From Bifidobacterium pseudolongum subsp. globosum (GTDB lineage: Bacteria; Actinomycetota; Actinomycetes; Actinomycetales; Bifidobacteriaceae): 64,000 nucleotides of DNA. The first letter of the stretch is position 1, and each line of letters opens with the position of its first letter. The stretch covers positions 186,001 through 250,000 of the forward strand of contig NZ_RYUH01000004.1 of NCBI RefSeq assembly GCF_004155535.1, written 5' to 3'. Below the pieces are notes generated by a model that was given only the letters and a program-made list of their open reading frames with translations, made no database searches and was not told the DNA's origin. The position numbers and the translations under genes were made by a program. Below, in pieces: positions 1-12,371 of the stretch.

Positions 1-1
1 C

Positions 2-2278
2 CCGTTCCGCGTGACCGACCCCGTGCCGGTGCGCGCGCTCGCCGAGGCGCGCTTCGGCGAGAAGATGGCGTGCGCGGTGGATGTGCGCGCGCTGCGCGTG
101 ACGCCGATGAACGCGCGCCGCGGCTACCGGCTCGAAGTGCTCGTCGACGACGCGCCGACCGCCGCCTCTCGCGCCGTGCAGCCGCGCACCGCCGCGCTCG
201 TCTTTTTCTCGCACCGCAAATCCTATGTGGACTGGATGGCCTCGCGCCTGCGCGCGGGCCTGCAACTCGTCATCTCGGGCGACCCGAGCACGTTCAACGA
301 CCGCCTGCAGTTCACACACCCCGACATCCTGACCGTGGCTCCGGCCGAGCCGCCGGCGGCCGAACCGCAGCTCGCGTTCGGCGAGCCGGCCGTGCAGCCC
401 GCGCCGCGCCTGCGCTACGACGTGGATTCCGTGGCGCAGGGCCTTGCACGCGCCACACGCCCGCGCCCCGTCTACCATGCGAACTCGCGCATCTCGAGCG
501 AGCACATCCACGAGACGATCGACCAGGTGCTGCGCCTGCTCGCCGACGAAGACCCCTTCGCCGCCGCCACTCCCGGCGGCGTCGACAGCGCGCAGTTCGA
601 CGAGCAGTTCGCGCTCGGCGAGGCCGCCCGCGCGCGGCTCGCCGAACAGATCCCCGACGTGCTGCCCGAATCGGTGCGCGCGGCGAAGCACCTCATGCAC
701 CGCGCGCAGGCGTTCTGCGCGATCCACGAACCACAGTCGGTGGCCGACTTCAAGCGCGCGATCGAGACGATGCGCTACGAGGAGGCGTTCGTCTGTCAGT
801 GCGCGTTGCTCATGGCGCGAGGCCGCGCCGCCGCGAGCAACGCCTACGCGTGCGCCAACGTGCACATGCGCGACGAGTACATTGCAGGGTTGCCCTTCGC
901 GCTGACGAACGGCCAGCGCGAGGTGATCGACGCGATCGGCGCCGACATGGGCCGCGCCCACCCGATGCAACGCCTGCTGCAAGGCGAAGTCGGCTCCGGC
1001 AAGACGGTCGTGGCGGTCGCGGCCATGCTGCAGGCCGTGGGGTCCGGGCACCAGGCCGTGCTCGTGGCGCCCACGCAGGTGCTCGCCGAACAGCACTTCC
1101 ACTTGATTAGCGCCTCGGTGGGCGAGCGCGTGCCCGTGCATCTGCTCACCGGCGGCATGAAACTCGCCGCGCGGCGCAAGGTGCTCGCGGCGGCGGCGAG
1201 CGGCGAGCCGTGCATTGTGGTGGCCACGCACGCCGCGTTCTCGAAGACGTTCCAGGCGCCGAACCTGGCGCTCGCGGTGATCGACGAACAGCACCGCTTC
1301 GGCGTGGAGCAGCGTGAAACACTGCGCGCCAAATCGGAGCGCGACCCGCACCTGCTCGTCATGACGGCCACGCCGATCCCGCGCACGGCGGCGATGACGT
1401 GGTTCGGTGACCTCGACATCTCGTGGCTCACCGAACTGCCCGGTGGCAGGAAGCCAATCCGCACGGTCGTGATCCCCGAAGACAACGCGCGCGTGATGGC
1501 CGACATGTTCTGGCACATCCGCCGCCGCATCGACGCCGGCGAGCGCGCGTACATCATCTGTCCGCGCATCGAGCCAAGCGACGCCGAAGACGAGGGCGCC
1601 GGCGAGCCGGACGCGCCCGAGCTGCTCAGTGGCGAGGCGCTCGGCGAATCCGCACAGCCGCGCGCGCCGCTGCACGCCGTGGTGGAGATCGCGCAGCGCC
1701 TGCAGTCGCTGCCGCAGTTCGCCGGCGTGCCGCTGTGCACGCTGACGGGGCGCGACGACGACGCCGAGAAGGCGCGGATCATGGCGGATTTCGAGTCGGG
1801 CGCCACGCCGGTGATGGTGGCCACGACGGTCGTCGAAGTGGGCGTAGATGTGCCGCAGGCGAGCTGCATCACGATCTTCGACGCCGACCGTTACGGCCTG
1901 TCGCAGCTGCACCAGCTGCGCGGGCGCGTGGGGCGCGGCGGCACCGACAGCTGGGCGTTCCTCGTCTCGCGTGCCGAACCGGGGACAATCGCGCAGGAGC
2001 GGCTCGAAGTGATCGCCGGCTCGCTCGACGGCGCCGAGATCGCGAGCCGCGACCTCGAGCTGCGCGGCGCCGGCGACGTGCTCGGCGACGCTCAGTCCGG
2101 CGGCGCGTCGAGCCTCAAGCTGCTGCGCGTGGTGCAGGACGCGCGCGTGATCGCCGATGCGCGCGCACGGGCGCAGGAATTGCTCGCGCACGACCCCGAT
2201 CTGGCGGGGCATGTGCAGCTCGCCGGCGCCGTGCTCGACTTCACGCGCGGCAACGAGCAGTACCTGACGAGCAACTGA
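2..2278 (+). CDS. recG: ATP-dependent DNA helicase RecG, 5'-truncated by the window edge
   Basis: RecG remodels stalled replication forks and Holliday junctions by unwinding branched DNA with ATP. The reading frame is open to the left edge (residues P-F-R precede the GTG at 11), and the visible protein opens in the OB-fold wedge domain, so the gene starts outside the window. Visible motifs are Walker A GEVGSGKT (near 990-1013), a DEQH box (near 1280), the TATPIPRT motif III, the motif V region VATTVVEVGVDVP and motif VI QLRGRVGRG near 1915. An acidic Ala/Glu-rich insertion sits near 1575-1670, between the two helicase lobes. About 759 residues are visible. It runs co-directionally towards rsmD after a 330-base gap. 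Family assignment is very secure; the true start is not visible. Confidence 0.96.
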   Translation, partial: PFRVTDPVPVRALAEARFGEKMACAVDVRALRVTPMNARRGYRLEVLVDDAPTAASRAVQPRTAALVFFSHRKSYVDWMASRLRAGLQLVISGDPSTFNDRLQFTHPDILTVAPAEPPAAEPQLAFGEPAVQPAPRLRYDVDSVAQGLARATRPRPVYHANSRISSEHIHETIDQVLRLLADEDPFAAATPGGVDSAQFDEQFALGEAARARLAEQIPDVLPESVRAAKHLMHRAQAFCAIHEPQSVADFKRAIETMRYEEAFVCQCALLMARGRAAASNAYACANVHMRDEYIAGLPFALTNGQREVIDAIGADMGRAHPMQRLLQGEVGSGKTVVAVAAMLQAVGSGHQAVLVAPTQVLAEQHFHLISASVGERVPVHLLTGGMKLAARRKVLAAAASGEPCIVVATHAAFSKTFQAPNLALAVIDEQHRFGVEQRETLRAKSERDPHLLVMTATPIPRTAAMTWFGDLDISWLTELPGGRKPIRTVVIPEDNARVMADMFWHIRRRIDAGERAYIICPRIEPSDAEDEGAGEPDAPELLSGEALGESAQPRAPLHAVVEIAQRLQSLPQFAGVPLCTLTGRDDDAEKARIMADFESGATPVMVATTVVEVGVDVPQASCITIFDADRYGLSQLHQLRGRVGRGGTDSWAFLVSRAEPGTIAQERLEVIAGSLDGAEIASRDLELRGAGDVLGDAQSGGASSLKLLRVVQDARVIADARARAQELLAHDPDLAGHVQLAGAVLDFTRGNEQYLTSN

Positions 2279-2608
2279 CGGCTGGCTGTTGCGACATGTG
2301 AGATGGAAATGGCTGTTTTATGGACGGCCTGTCCGGTATGTGGGGCAGGTTGTGAAACATTCGTACAATTTTGCCTTTCGGCGTGTTGGGATGGGGATTG
2401 GCCGCATCAAAATACCCTCGCGGGGGGCGTCCCGTCCATGGCGGCAACACCCCGGATCATCAACGACAGGGAACAAGAGCCATACCATGATCGGCGACCG
2501 GATTCCAACTTCGGAACCTACTTAACATGGCAATGGGGAAGCGACGACGGTCGCCTTATGCTACGGGTAGTGGGGTCGCCGATCGCCATGCGGTGCAGTT
2601 GGGCGGCT
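2279..2608. other. Intergenic stretch between recG and rsmD
   Basis: No coding frame here resembles a known protein, although an open frame in phase with rsmD extends back to 2303. The stretch holds one copy of the dispersed CTACGGGTAGTG repeat at 2561-2572, just upstream of the rsmD start. No convincing -35/-10 pair, terminator or RNA gene was seen. Confidence 0.5.
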
Positions 2609-2620
2609 ATGCTCGGGGAT

Positions 2621-3232
2621 ATGCATGTGATTACCGGACGATTCAAGCGGATGCCGCTCACCACGCCGCGCGCCGAAACACGGCCGACGACCGACCGTAC
2701 AAAAGAGGCGATGTTCTCGCGGTTGGAATCCATCGGCGTGATCGACGACACGCGCGTGCTCGACCTGTTCGGCGGCACCGGCGCGCTCGGCATCGAGGCG
2801 CTGAGCCGTGGTGCGCGCGAACTCGTCACGGTGGAATCATCCGCGCAGGCGGCACAGCTCATCGCGCAGACACTCACCGCGCTGCGCCGGCATGCCGGTT
2901 GGGAAGAGGGCATGAGCGCGCGCGTCGTGCACGCGAAAGCGGAACGGTACGCGGCGAAAGCGAAGCCGGGCGAACCATTCGATCTGGTGCTCATCGACCC
3001 GCCGTATGCGTTCTCCACAGCCGACTGCGAGCACCTGCTCAGCGACCTGACCGTGCGCGGGCTTGTGGCACGCTTCGGTGCGATCGTGCTTGAACGCTCC
3101 ACGCGCACCGCGCCGCCGGCGGCCCCGGCCGGTTGGATCATGACCGACCGCCGCGACTACGGCGAGACGGCCGTCTACACGTTCCGCTCGCAGGAATACG
3201 AGCAGACCGTGCAGGAACAGTCAGGGGAATGA
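2621..3232 (+). CDS. rsmD: 16S rRNA (guanine(966)-N(2))-methyltransferase RsmD
   Basis: SAM-dependent methyltransferase acting on G966 of 16S rRNA in the 30S subunit. The 203-residue product matches the usual family length when started at ATG 2621. The N-terminus reads MHVITGRFKRMPL, as in RsmD proteins, whereas the longer open frame (from 2303) has an unrelated N-terminus. An alternative ATG at 2609 adds only four residues. The SAM-binding motif VLDLFGGTGALGIEALSRGA and the catalytic DPPY motif (IDPPYAF, near 2995) are both intact. Its TGA ends at 3232, and the first base of the convergent trmD stop triplet is 3233, so the two genes abut with no spacer. Confidence 0.93.
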   Translation: MHVITGRFKRMPLTTPRAETRPTTDRTKEAMFSRLESIGVIDDTRVLDLFGGTGALGIEALSRGARELVTVESSAQAAQLIAQTLTALRRHAGWEEGMSARVVHAKAERYAAKAKPGEPFDLVLIDPPYAFSTADCEHLLSDLTVRGLVARFGAIVLERSTRTAPPAAPAGWIMTDRRDYGETAVYTFRSQEYEQTVQEQSGE

Positions 3233-4033
3233 TCAGCTGATGCGGCGCGGGTGGTCGCCGGAAACCTCCCAGCCGAGCTCAATCAGCGTTTTGCGGTCCG
3301 CCTTGCTCAGCGCATGGCAGTCGAGCTGTGCAATCAGGTCGGGGCGGATGCGGTCGGTCTTTTTCAGCGCCTCGTCGCGGCGGAACCGGTCGACCTTCGC
3401 ATGGTCCCCCGAGAGCAGCACGGCGGGCACATCGAGGCCGCGCCAGCTGGCGGGCTTCGTGTATTGGTTGTGTTCGAGCAGCGCGTTGCCGCCGGTGTAT
3501 GACTCTTCGACAATGGAGTCGGGATTGCCCATGAACCCCGGCAGTAAGCGTGTGATCGCCTCGAGCATCACCGACACGGCCACTTCGCCACCGTTGAGCA
3601 CATAATCGCCGATCGAGTATTCGCGCACGTCCACGCCGCGCTCGCGGTAGTAGGTGGGGATGCGCGCGTCATAACCCTCGTAGCGGCCGCAGCCAAACAC
3701 GAGGTGCTGCGCGTGCGAGAGCTCGGTCGCGTCCTGCTGCGTGAACAGTGGGGCGGAGGGATTGGGAAAGATGAGGATCGGGCGGTCTGTATTATCAGCC
3801 TCCGGCAGGCCAAGCAACTCGTCGAGGCACTCCGCCCAGACGGCAGGCTTCATCACCATGCCTGCGCCGCCACCGACAGGAGTGTCGTCTACGGACTGGT
3901 GCACGTCGTGCGTCCAATCGCGCAGATTGTGCGCGTGCACGCTGATGAGCCCCTTGCTTTTCGCCTTGCCGAGCAGGCTCAGGTCGAGCACGTCGAAGTA
4001 TTCGGGGAAGACCGAAACGATGTCGATGTCCAT
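3233..4033 (-). CDS. trmD: tRNA (guanine(37)-N(1))-methyltransferase TrmD
   Basis: Trefoil-knot (SPOUT) methyltransferase that makes m1G37 in tRNAs read with G36, preventing frameshifting. The 266-residue protein starts [13 protein letters not shown] at ATG 4033; the open frame continues 35 residues upstream but that part lacks homology character. The knot motifs [25 protein letters not shown] and the C-terminal [16 protein letters not shown] region are intact. It is the last gene of the rpsP-khpA-rimM-trmD operon. A 133-base spacer with a strong hairpin (4108-4145) separates it from rimM, so its expression may be set separately from the rest of the operon. Confidence 0.97.
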   Translation of the reverse strand: MDIDIVSVFPEYFDVLDLSLLGKAKSKGLISVHAHNLRDWTHDVHQSVDDTPVGGGAGMVMKPAVWAECLDELLGLPEADNTDRPILIFPNPSAPLFTQQDATELSHAQHLVFGCGRYEGYDARIPTYYRERGVDVREYSIGDYVLNGGEVAVSVMLEAITRLLPGFMGNPDSIVEESYTGGNALLEHNQYTKPASWRGLDVPAVLLSGDHAKVDRFRRDEALKKTDRIRPDLIAQLDCHALSKADRKTLIELGWEVSGDHPRRIS

Positions 4034-4107
4034 GGCAGTCCTTTGAGAAATTGCAGCGCGCACTTTTTTCAGGCTTGGAAAAAAGTGGAAGGAGTTTGAG
4101 GGGAAAA

Positions 4108-4145
4108 TGGTGATTTGTGCGCGCTGGAGCGCGCACAAATCACCA
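4108..4145. terminator. Perfect 18-bp inverted repeat between rimM and trmD
   Basis: The arms 4108-4125 and 4128-4145 are exact reverse complements around a two-base centre (key core TGTGCGCGC). This would form a very stable hairpin in the operon transcript. The flanks hold copies of an AAAAAAGTGGAAG motif and a GCGCGCACTTTTTTC motif that recurs near 40230. No U-run follows directly on the minus strand, so it may act as an attenuator or RNA-processing site and not as a simple terminator. Confidence 0.55.
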
Positions 4146-4166
4146 CGCCCCGAAAAAAGTGGAAGA

Positions 4167-4712
4167 TCACACCCCGGGGATCAGGCCACCAGGCGGGTCG
4201 ATCGTCAGATAGCCCTCCTCAAGGTCGATGTCCGGCACCAGGTCGATCACAAATGGCACGAGTGCGGTGGTCTCATCGCCCACAGGCTGCGCCAAGCGGA
4301 TCTTGAGCAGCCATTGCGCGCCCTCGATCATGTCCACGACCTTGCCGAGCACGCGGCCGTCGGCCTTCAGGCGTGCCTCGAGGCCCACGAGGTCCTTGGG
4401 GTAGAATTCGTCGTCTTCCAGCTCCCACGGTTCGCCGTACAGCACGGTGCCGTTGAGCTCCTCGGCGGCGTTGCGGTCGTCCACGCCTTCGAGTTTGAGG
4501 TACCAGCGGTTTTTGAACGTGCGTGCACGTTCCACGATGTAGGTCACGGAGCCGTCGCGGTTGAACAGCTCAGCGCCGGGGGCGAACCGCTCTTCGGGTT
4601 CGTCCGTGAAGATGCGCACGGTCACTTCGCCCTTGAGCCCCTGTGCACGGCCGATACGACAGACCCTCAACAACTCGGGCTGTTGAGGGTCTGCAGGAAG
4701 TTCACCACTCAC
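4167..4712 (-). CDS. rimM: Ribosome maturation factor RimM
   Basis: RimM binds ribosomal protein S19 and assists late 30S head assembly and 16S rRNA processing. The 181-residue product has the N-terminal RimM beta-barrel ([20 protein letters not shown]...TDEPEERF) and a C-terminal PRC-barrel ([18 protein letters not shown]...). The start is GTG 4712, overlapping the khpA stop codon by four bases (GTGA on the minus strand), which indicates translational coupling. Downstream lies the hairpin at 4108-4145 and then trmD. Identity follows from both domains and the classical gene order. Confidence 0.95.
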   Translation of the reverse strand: MSGELPADPQQPELLRVCRIGRAQGLKGEVTVRIFTDEPEERFAPGAELFNRDGSVTYIVERARTFKNRWYLKLEGVDDRNAAEELNGTVLYGEPWELEDDEFYPKDLVGLEARLKADGRVLGKVVDMIEGAQWLLKIRLAQPVGDETTALVPFVIDLVPDIDLEEGYLTIDPPGGLIPGV

Positions 4713-4942
4713 CTACGCACATCCATGATGTCGACGCGCACCTTGTGGTCGGCCATGGCCTGCACCACTGTGCGGATCGCGTTGGCGGTGCGGCCGTTGC
4801 GGCCAATCACACGGCCAATGTCTTCAGGATTCACGCGTACGCGAATGAGTTCCCCGCGCGCATTCTCATGGGACTTGACCGAAACGTCGTCGGGAAAATC
4901 GACGATGTTCTTAATCAGATGTTCCACGGCTTGAGCAAGCAT
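4709..4942 (-). CDS. khpA: KH-domain RNA-binding protein KhpA
   Basis: A 77-residue single-domain KH protein with the GxxG loop in IGRVIGRNGRTANAIR. KhpA-type proteins bind RNA, often with KhpB/Jag, and affect cell elongation and RNA stability in Gram-positives. The ATG at 4942 lies 7 bases below the rpsP stop, and the stop overlaps the rimM start, so the three genes are tightly coupled. The position between rpsP and rimM is the conserved one for this family. Confidence 0.93.
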   Translation of the reverse strand: MLAQAVEHLIKNIVDFPDDVSVKSHENARGELIRVRVNPEDIGRVIGRNGRTANAIRTVVQAMADHKVRVDIMDVRR

Positions 4943-4949
4943 GATCAGA

Positions 4950-5423
4950 TCACACTGCTTCCGGTGCGGACTCTTCGGCGTCTGCGAACTCGACCTTTTC
5001 GTCGGCCTTCTGCTCGTCGGCGGCGTCGGTCGCGTTCTCGTTCGCCTTGATCTCGGCTTCGGCCTTGGCGGCCTTGAGCTTCTGGGCCTTGGTGTCGGCC
5101 TCTTCGATCAGCGTGGCGGCGTCCTTCTTCGGGGCGACGGTCTTCAGGGTGCCTTCGGCGCCCTTGAGGCCCTTGAACTTCTGCCAATCGCCGGTGATCT
5201 TGAGCAGGTTGAGCACCTGTTCGGTCGGCTGGGCGCCAACGCCGAGCCAGTACTGGGCGCGATCGGAGTTGATTTCGATGGTCGAAGGCTGGGTGTTCGG
5301 GTTGTACAGGCCGATCTCCTCGATCGCCTTGCCGTCGCGCTTTGCGCGCGAATCCATGACGACCACGCGGTAGACCGCGTAGAACTTCTTGCCCATGCGC
5401 TTGAGACGAATCTTGGTTGCCAA
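4950..5423 (-). CDS. rpsP: 30S ribosomal protein S16
   Basis: Structural protein of the small ribosomal subunit and first gene of the operon. Residues 1-90 carry the canonical S16 fold ([20 protein letters not shown], then [14 protein letters not shown] and [12 protein letters not shown]). At 157 residues it is much longer than the ~80-residue S16 of E. coli. The extra ~65 residues form an Ala/Glu/Lys-rich tail ([18 protein letters not shown]), as found in other actinobacterial S16 proteins. The start ATG 5423 is preceded by AAGGAGAGCC on the minus strand. The promoter should lie between 5430 and 5570; a TATACT hexamer on the minus strand near 5551 is only a weak candidate. Confidence 0.97.
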   Translation of the reverse strand: MATKIRLKRMGKKFYAVYRVVVMDSRAKRDGKAIEEIGLYNPNTQPSTIEINSDRAQYWLGVGAQPTEQVLNLLKITGDWQKFKGLKGAEGTLKTVAPKKDAATLIEEADTKAQKLKAAKAEAEIKANENATDAADEQKADEKVEFADAEESAPEAV

Positions 5424-9122
<3,699 letters not shown>

Positions 9123-9124
9123 GC

Positions 9125-10297
9125 CTAGCGCTGCGCCTGCTCGCGCTCCTTCTTTGTGGGCAGCGGGGGCAATGATTCGGGCCAGGTCTCGCGGGCGGCC
9201 GCATTCACTGGTTCGTGCTTGTCTTGCAGGGTGAGCGTGGCGGCGAGCGCCATGTGGTCGGAGCCGTCGATGTGCACGGCGCGCACGTCGCTCGCGTGCA
9301 GATGGTCGGTGAAGATCACATGGTCGATCACGATGCGCGGCCACGGCAGCCATGTGGGGAACGTGGGGTGCAGTCCCTTCGCCTCGTCGAGCGCGGCGTC
9401 GTGGAAGCCGCTCGCGAGCAGTTTGCGGAAGCTCGGGTGCGGGATGCTCGAATTGAGGTCGCCCAGGATCACCGTGACCGTCTCATGCGCAGGGGCATCT
9501 GGGGCGGCCAGGTTCTGCTGTGGGTGGGCGAGCGCGCCCAGGCCGATTATGCCTTCGGACCATTCGCGGCAGCCGCGCTGGGGCGATTTGGGGTGTGCGG
9601 AGGCGAACGTGATGTCGCGCATCGGCGAGACCTGCAGGGTGACGGCGGGCACGTCGGCGGCGGGGATCGCCACGCCGGTGGGCGTGCTTTGCGCCGGTTC
9701 GACGCGCAGCCACACGCCGTTGAAGCCGCCGTTGTCGCTCGCCTGCGGGTCGCCGAGTTGACGGTAGGGGAGGAGCTCAGCGAGGCCGGCTTCGTCGAGC
9801 TGGCGCACGAGGTCTTCGGTCATCTCCTGCAGCGCGAGCACGGCCACGTCTTCGTCACGCACCGTGCGCACGATCTCGGCGGCGTTGGCGTGGCCGAAGC
9901 GGCAGTTGAGCGTGAGCACGCGGAAGCGGCCGTCGTGGGCGTCGTCGAGGCGGGTTGCGTGTTGTGCGGACTGTGTGTGCGTCTGCGCTTCGCGGGCTTT
10001 GCGCTCGGCGATCTTGCGCGCGATGGCCTCGCCGGTGTTCGGCGACTTCAGGTCGTTGAGCCAGTACGCGGTCTTGCGCATGAGTGAGGCGATGAGTCCC
10101 GCGGCGCAGCATGCGGCGAATCCCCATTCGCGCATGCACAGGCCGGCGATGCCAAGCGCGGCGAACGCGATCCACAGCATGGGTGTGAGGGCGATCAGGT
10201 ACGGCAGTGGGCTGTGGCCGTCCCAGCCGGCTGGCAGTTCGGTGAGCGCGAGCCATAGCAGGCAGACGATCAGGATGATCCACAGTGCGATGAGCAT
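9125..10297 (-). CDS. Membrane-anchored endonuclease/exonuclease/phosphatase (EEP) family protein
   Basis: A 390-residue protein with two or three N-terminal membrane helices (residues 1-75: MLIALWIILIVCLLWLAL, PYLIALTPMLWIAFAALGIAGL, FAACCAAGLIASL) followed by an EEP catalytic domain. EEP motifs are visible: LTLNCRFGHANAAEIV, the metal-binding Glu in ALQEMTED, ILGDLNSS and the C-terminal DHMAL. EEP domains cleave phosphodiesters in DNA, RNA, lipids or inositol phosphates; with membrane helices in front, an extracytoplasmic nuclease or phosphodiesterase is possible but unproven. ATG 10297 has AAAGGA upstream. The 3' end is convergent with lacZ, two bases apart, with no terminator between. The upstream 300 bases contain repeat element A (10379-10494). 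Confidence 0.85.
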   Translation of the reverse strand: MLIALWIILIVCLLWLALTELPAGWDGHSPLPYLIALTPMLWIAFAALGIAGLCMREWGFAACCAAGLIASLMRKTAYWLNDLKSPNTGEAIARKIAERKAREAQTHTQSAQHATRLDDAHDGRFRVLTLNCRFGHANAAEIVRTVRDEDVAVLALQEMTEDLVRQLDEAGLAELLPYRQLGDPQASDNGGFNGVWLRVEPAQSTPTGVAIPAADVPAVTLQVSPMRDITFASAHPKSPQRGCREWSEGIIGLGALAHPQQNLAAPDAPAHETVTVILGDLNSSIPHPSFRKLLASGFHDAALDEAKGLHPTFPTWLPWPRIVIDHVIFTDHLHASDVRAVHIDGSDHMALAATLTLQDKHEPVNAAARETWPESLPPLPTKKEREQAQR

Positions 10298-10362
10298 GGA
10301 GGTCCTTTCGACTGATGGATGGGGATGGGCGGTTTTGCGCCTAAGCATATGCGGCCAACAAG

Positions 10363-10376
10363 CATGTGGCCACATG
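10363..10376. repeat. 14-bp perfect palindrome upstream of the EEP gene
   Basis: CATGTGGCCACATG is perfectly palindromic and lies 66 bases upstream of the EEP start codon, directly beside the 21-bp-unit repeat element. It could be a regulator-binding site, but no matching regulator is identifiable here. Confidence 0.35.
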
Positions 10377-10378
10377 GG

Positions 10379-10494
10379 TTTTCGCCGTTTATGTCACTGC
10401 ATTCGCTGCTTTGGTCACCATTTTCGCTGCTTTGGTCACTTTTCTGCTGTATTTGTGACGTAAACGGCGAAAACAGTGACCAAAACAGCGAAAA
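10379..10494. repeat. Repeat element A: three direct and two inverted 21-bp units
   Basis: Units at 10379-10399, 10400-10420 and 10421-10441 are direct repeats that begin TTTTCGC (or CATTCGC) and end GTCACTG or a close variant. After a degenerate linker, inverted units occupy 10453-10473 and 10474-10494. The same design, with the same total length of 116 bases, recurs at 21049-21164. Both sit between the 3' end of one minus-strand gene and the start of the next. The whole element can fold into a long hairpin, and the 21-base period equals two helical turns, so an RNA structure or a protein-binding array are both possible. Confidence 0.8.
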
Positions 10495-10560
10495 CCTAGA
10501 CAAATCACATGCAGAATGGGGCAGCGTCAGCGGTAGAGGCTGCTGGCCAGCAGCAAAGGC

Positions 10561-10598
10561 TGCGCGGCGCCACCCGACTTGGTTGGTGGCGCCGCGCA
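10561..10598 (-). terminator. Hairpin terminator after ffh
   Basis: Perfect 14-bp stem (10561-10574 with 10585-10598, core GCGCGGCGCCACC) and a 10-base loop, starting 7 bases beyond the ffh stop codon. The U-run on the minus strand is weak, so termination efficiency is uncertain. Confidence 0.6.
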
Positions 10599-10604
10599 GC
10601 GGAC

Positions 10605-12233
10605 TCAGCCAAGGAGACCGCTCAGGCCGCCGCCCAGGTTCGGCGGGATTTCGCCGCCGAAGGCGTCCTGCAGGCCTTCCGGCAGCTGCGGGGTGCCCTG
10701 CTTCTTCGCGAACGCCGAACCCCCCGAGCTCGGCTTGCCCGAAAGGCGTGCGCGCAATGCCTGCTCTTCGGCCTCGCGCTTCATCGGGTTGCCCGACTTG
10801 GAGCCGCCCTTCTTGCCTTTCTTGCCCTTTTTGCCCTTCTTGCCGCCGCCGGGGCCACCCATGCCCGGGAATCCACCCACGCCGGCCTTGTTGCTCATGC
10901 GCTTCATCATCTTCGCCGCCTGCTCGAAGCGCTGCAGCAGCGCATTGACCGCGGAGACGGTGACGCCCGAACCATACGCGATGCGCGCACGGCGCGAGCC
11001 GTCGATGATCTTCGGGTCACGGCGCTCCTCCGGCGTCATCGAGCGGATGATCGCCTCGGTGCGGTCGATCTCGCGTTCATCGAACTGCTCGAGTTCCTTG
11101 CGGTGCTGCGCCATGCCCGGGATCATGCCGAGCAGCGACTTCATCGATCCGAGCTTGCGCACCTGCTGCAGCTGGGCCAGGAAGTCGTCCAGGCCGAAGC
11201 TGCCTTCCGCCATCTTCGCGGCAGCCTCGCGCGTCTGCTCCTCATCGAATTCGCGCTGCGCCTGCTCGATGAGCGTGAGGATGTCGCCCATGTCGAGGAT
11301 GCGCGAGGCCATGCGGTCGGGGTGGAACACCTCGAAGTCCTTGAGGCCTTCGCCGTTCGACGCGAACAGGATCGGCTTGCCGGTCACAGACGCCACCGAA
11401 AGCGCCGCGCCACCGCGGGCGTCGCCGTCGAGCTTGGAGAGCACCACGCCCGTGAAGTCCACGCCTTCGTCGAACGCCTGGGCGGTGCGCACGGCGTCCT
11501 GGCCGATCATCGCGTCGATCACAAACAGGATCTCGTTCGGCTGCACGGCGTCGCGGATGTCGCGCGCCTGCTGCATCAGCGTCTCGTCCACGCCGAGTCG
11601 GCCGGCGGTATCGATGATCACCGTGTCGTACAGCTTCTGCCGCGCGTACTCGATCGAGTCGCGCGCCACCTTCACCGGGTCGCCGGTCGTCTCGCCCGGG
11701 GCGGAAACGGCGTCGCCACCCGCGGACTGCACGCCCTTCTCCGGCGCGTAGACCGGCACGCCGGCGCGCTCGCCGACCACCTCGAGCTGCGTCACCGCGT
11801 TCGGGCGCTGCAGATCGGCCGCCACGAGCAGCGGCGTGTGCCCGGAATCCTTGAGCCAGTAGCCGAGCTTGCCCGCGAGCGTCGTCTTGCCGGCGCCCTG
11901 CAGACCCGCGAGCATGATGATCGTGGGCGGGTTCTTCGCGAAGTTGAGCGGGCGATCGACGCCCTGGCCCAGGATGTCGGTGAGCTCGTCATTGACGATC
12001 TTCACCACTTGCTGCGCGGGATTGAGCGCTTCGGAGACCTCTGCGCCAAGCGCGCGGTCGCGTACGCGCGCGGTGAACGAGCGCACCACGTCGAGCGAGA
12101 CGTCGGCGTCGAGCAACGCGCGGCGGATTTCGCGGATCGTGCCGTCGATGTCCGCTTCGGAAAGCTTGCCTTTGCTCTTGAGATGCTTGAACGCATTCGA
12201 GAGCCTGTCTGTAAGAGAACTAAATGCTGCCAT
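10605..12233 (-). CDS. ffh: Signal recognition particle protein Ffh (SRP54)
   Basis: SRP GTPase that binds 4.5S RNA and signal sequences and docks with FtsY at the membrane. The 542-residue protein has an N-terminal helical bundle (MAAFSSLTDRLSNAFKHL), the G domain (G1 GLQGAGKTT, G3 DTAGRLG, G4-region SKLDGDARGG) and the Met-rich M domain (SMKSLLGMIPGM, MTPEERRDP, KMMKRM). The C-terminal tail has a Gly/Lys run GGGKKGKKGKKGKK, which may add RNA affinity. The ATG at 12233 is set by homology; open frame continues upstream with no domain. A hairpin follows the stop. It is divergent from the cation transporter at 12372. Confidence 0.97.
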   Translation of the reverse strand: MAAFSSLTDRLSNAFKHLKSKGKLSEADIDGTIREIRRALLDADVSLDVVRSFTARVRDRALGAEVSEALNPAQQVVKIVNDELTDILGQGVDRPLNFAKNPPTIIMLAGLQGAGKTTLAGKLGYWLKDSGHTPLLVAADLQRPNAVTQLEVVGERAGVPVYAPEKGVQSAGGDAVSAPGETTGDPVKVARDSIEYARQKLYDTVIIDTAGRLGVDETLMQQARDIRDAVQPNEILFVIDAMIGQDAVRTAQAFDEGVDFTGVVLSKLDGDARGGAALSVASVTGKPILFASNGEGLKDFEVFHPDRMASRILDMGDILTLIEQAQREFDEEQTREAAAKMAEGSFGLDDFLAQLQQVRKLGSMKSLLGMIPGMAQHRKELEQFDEREIDRTEAIIRSMTPEERRDPKIIDGSRRARIAYGSGVTVSAVNALLQRFEQAAKMMKRMSNKAGVGGFPGMGGPGGGKKGKKGKKGKKGGSKSGNPMKREAEEQALRARLSGKPSSGGSAFAKKQGTPQLPEGLQDAFGGEIPPNLGGGLSGLLG

Positions 12234-12371
12234 AATGTGACCAAGTCTAGCCTTTGCGTGGGAAAACGCCGGGCTGGTGCGGGCCGGCGGCAGCGGACTG
12301 TTTTGGCCTGCGCATAACCGCGCGCGGCGGCTAAGCTGAAGAAGTTGAGTGCCGAGTGAAGGAGTGCGCGC

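Noticed and set aside
3230..3235. rsmD and trmD stop codons abutting exactly
   Set aside because: Unusual but explained by compact convergent gene ends; no terminator or functional meaning is evident.
10379..10494. 21-bp units as a CRISPR array
   Set aside because: Units are contiguous without spacers and switch orientation, which CRISPR repeats do not do.
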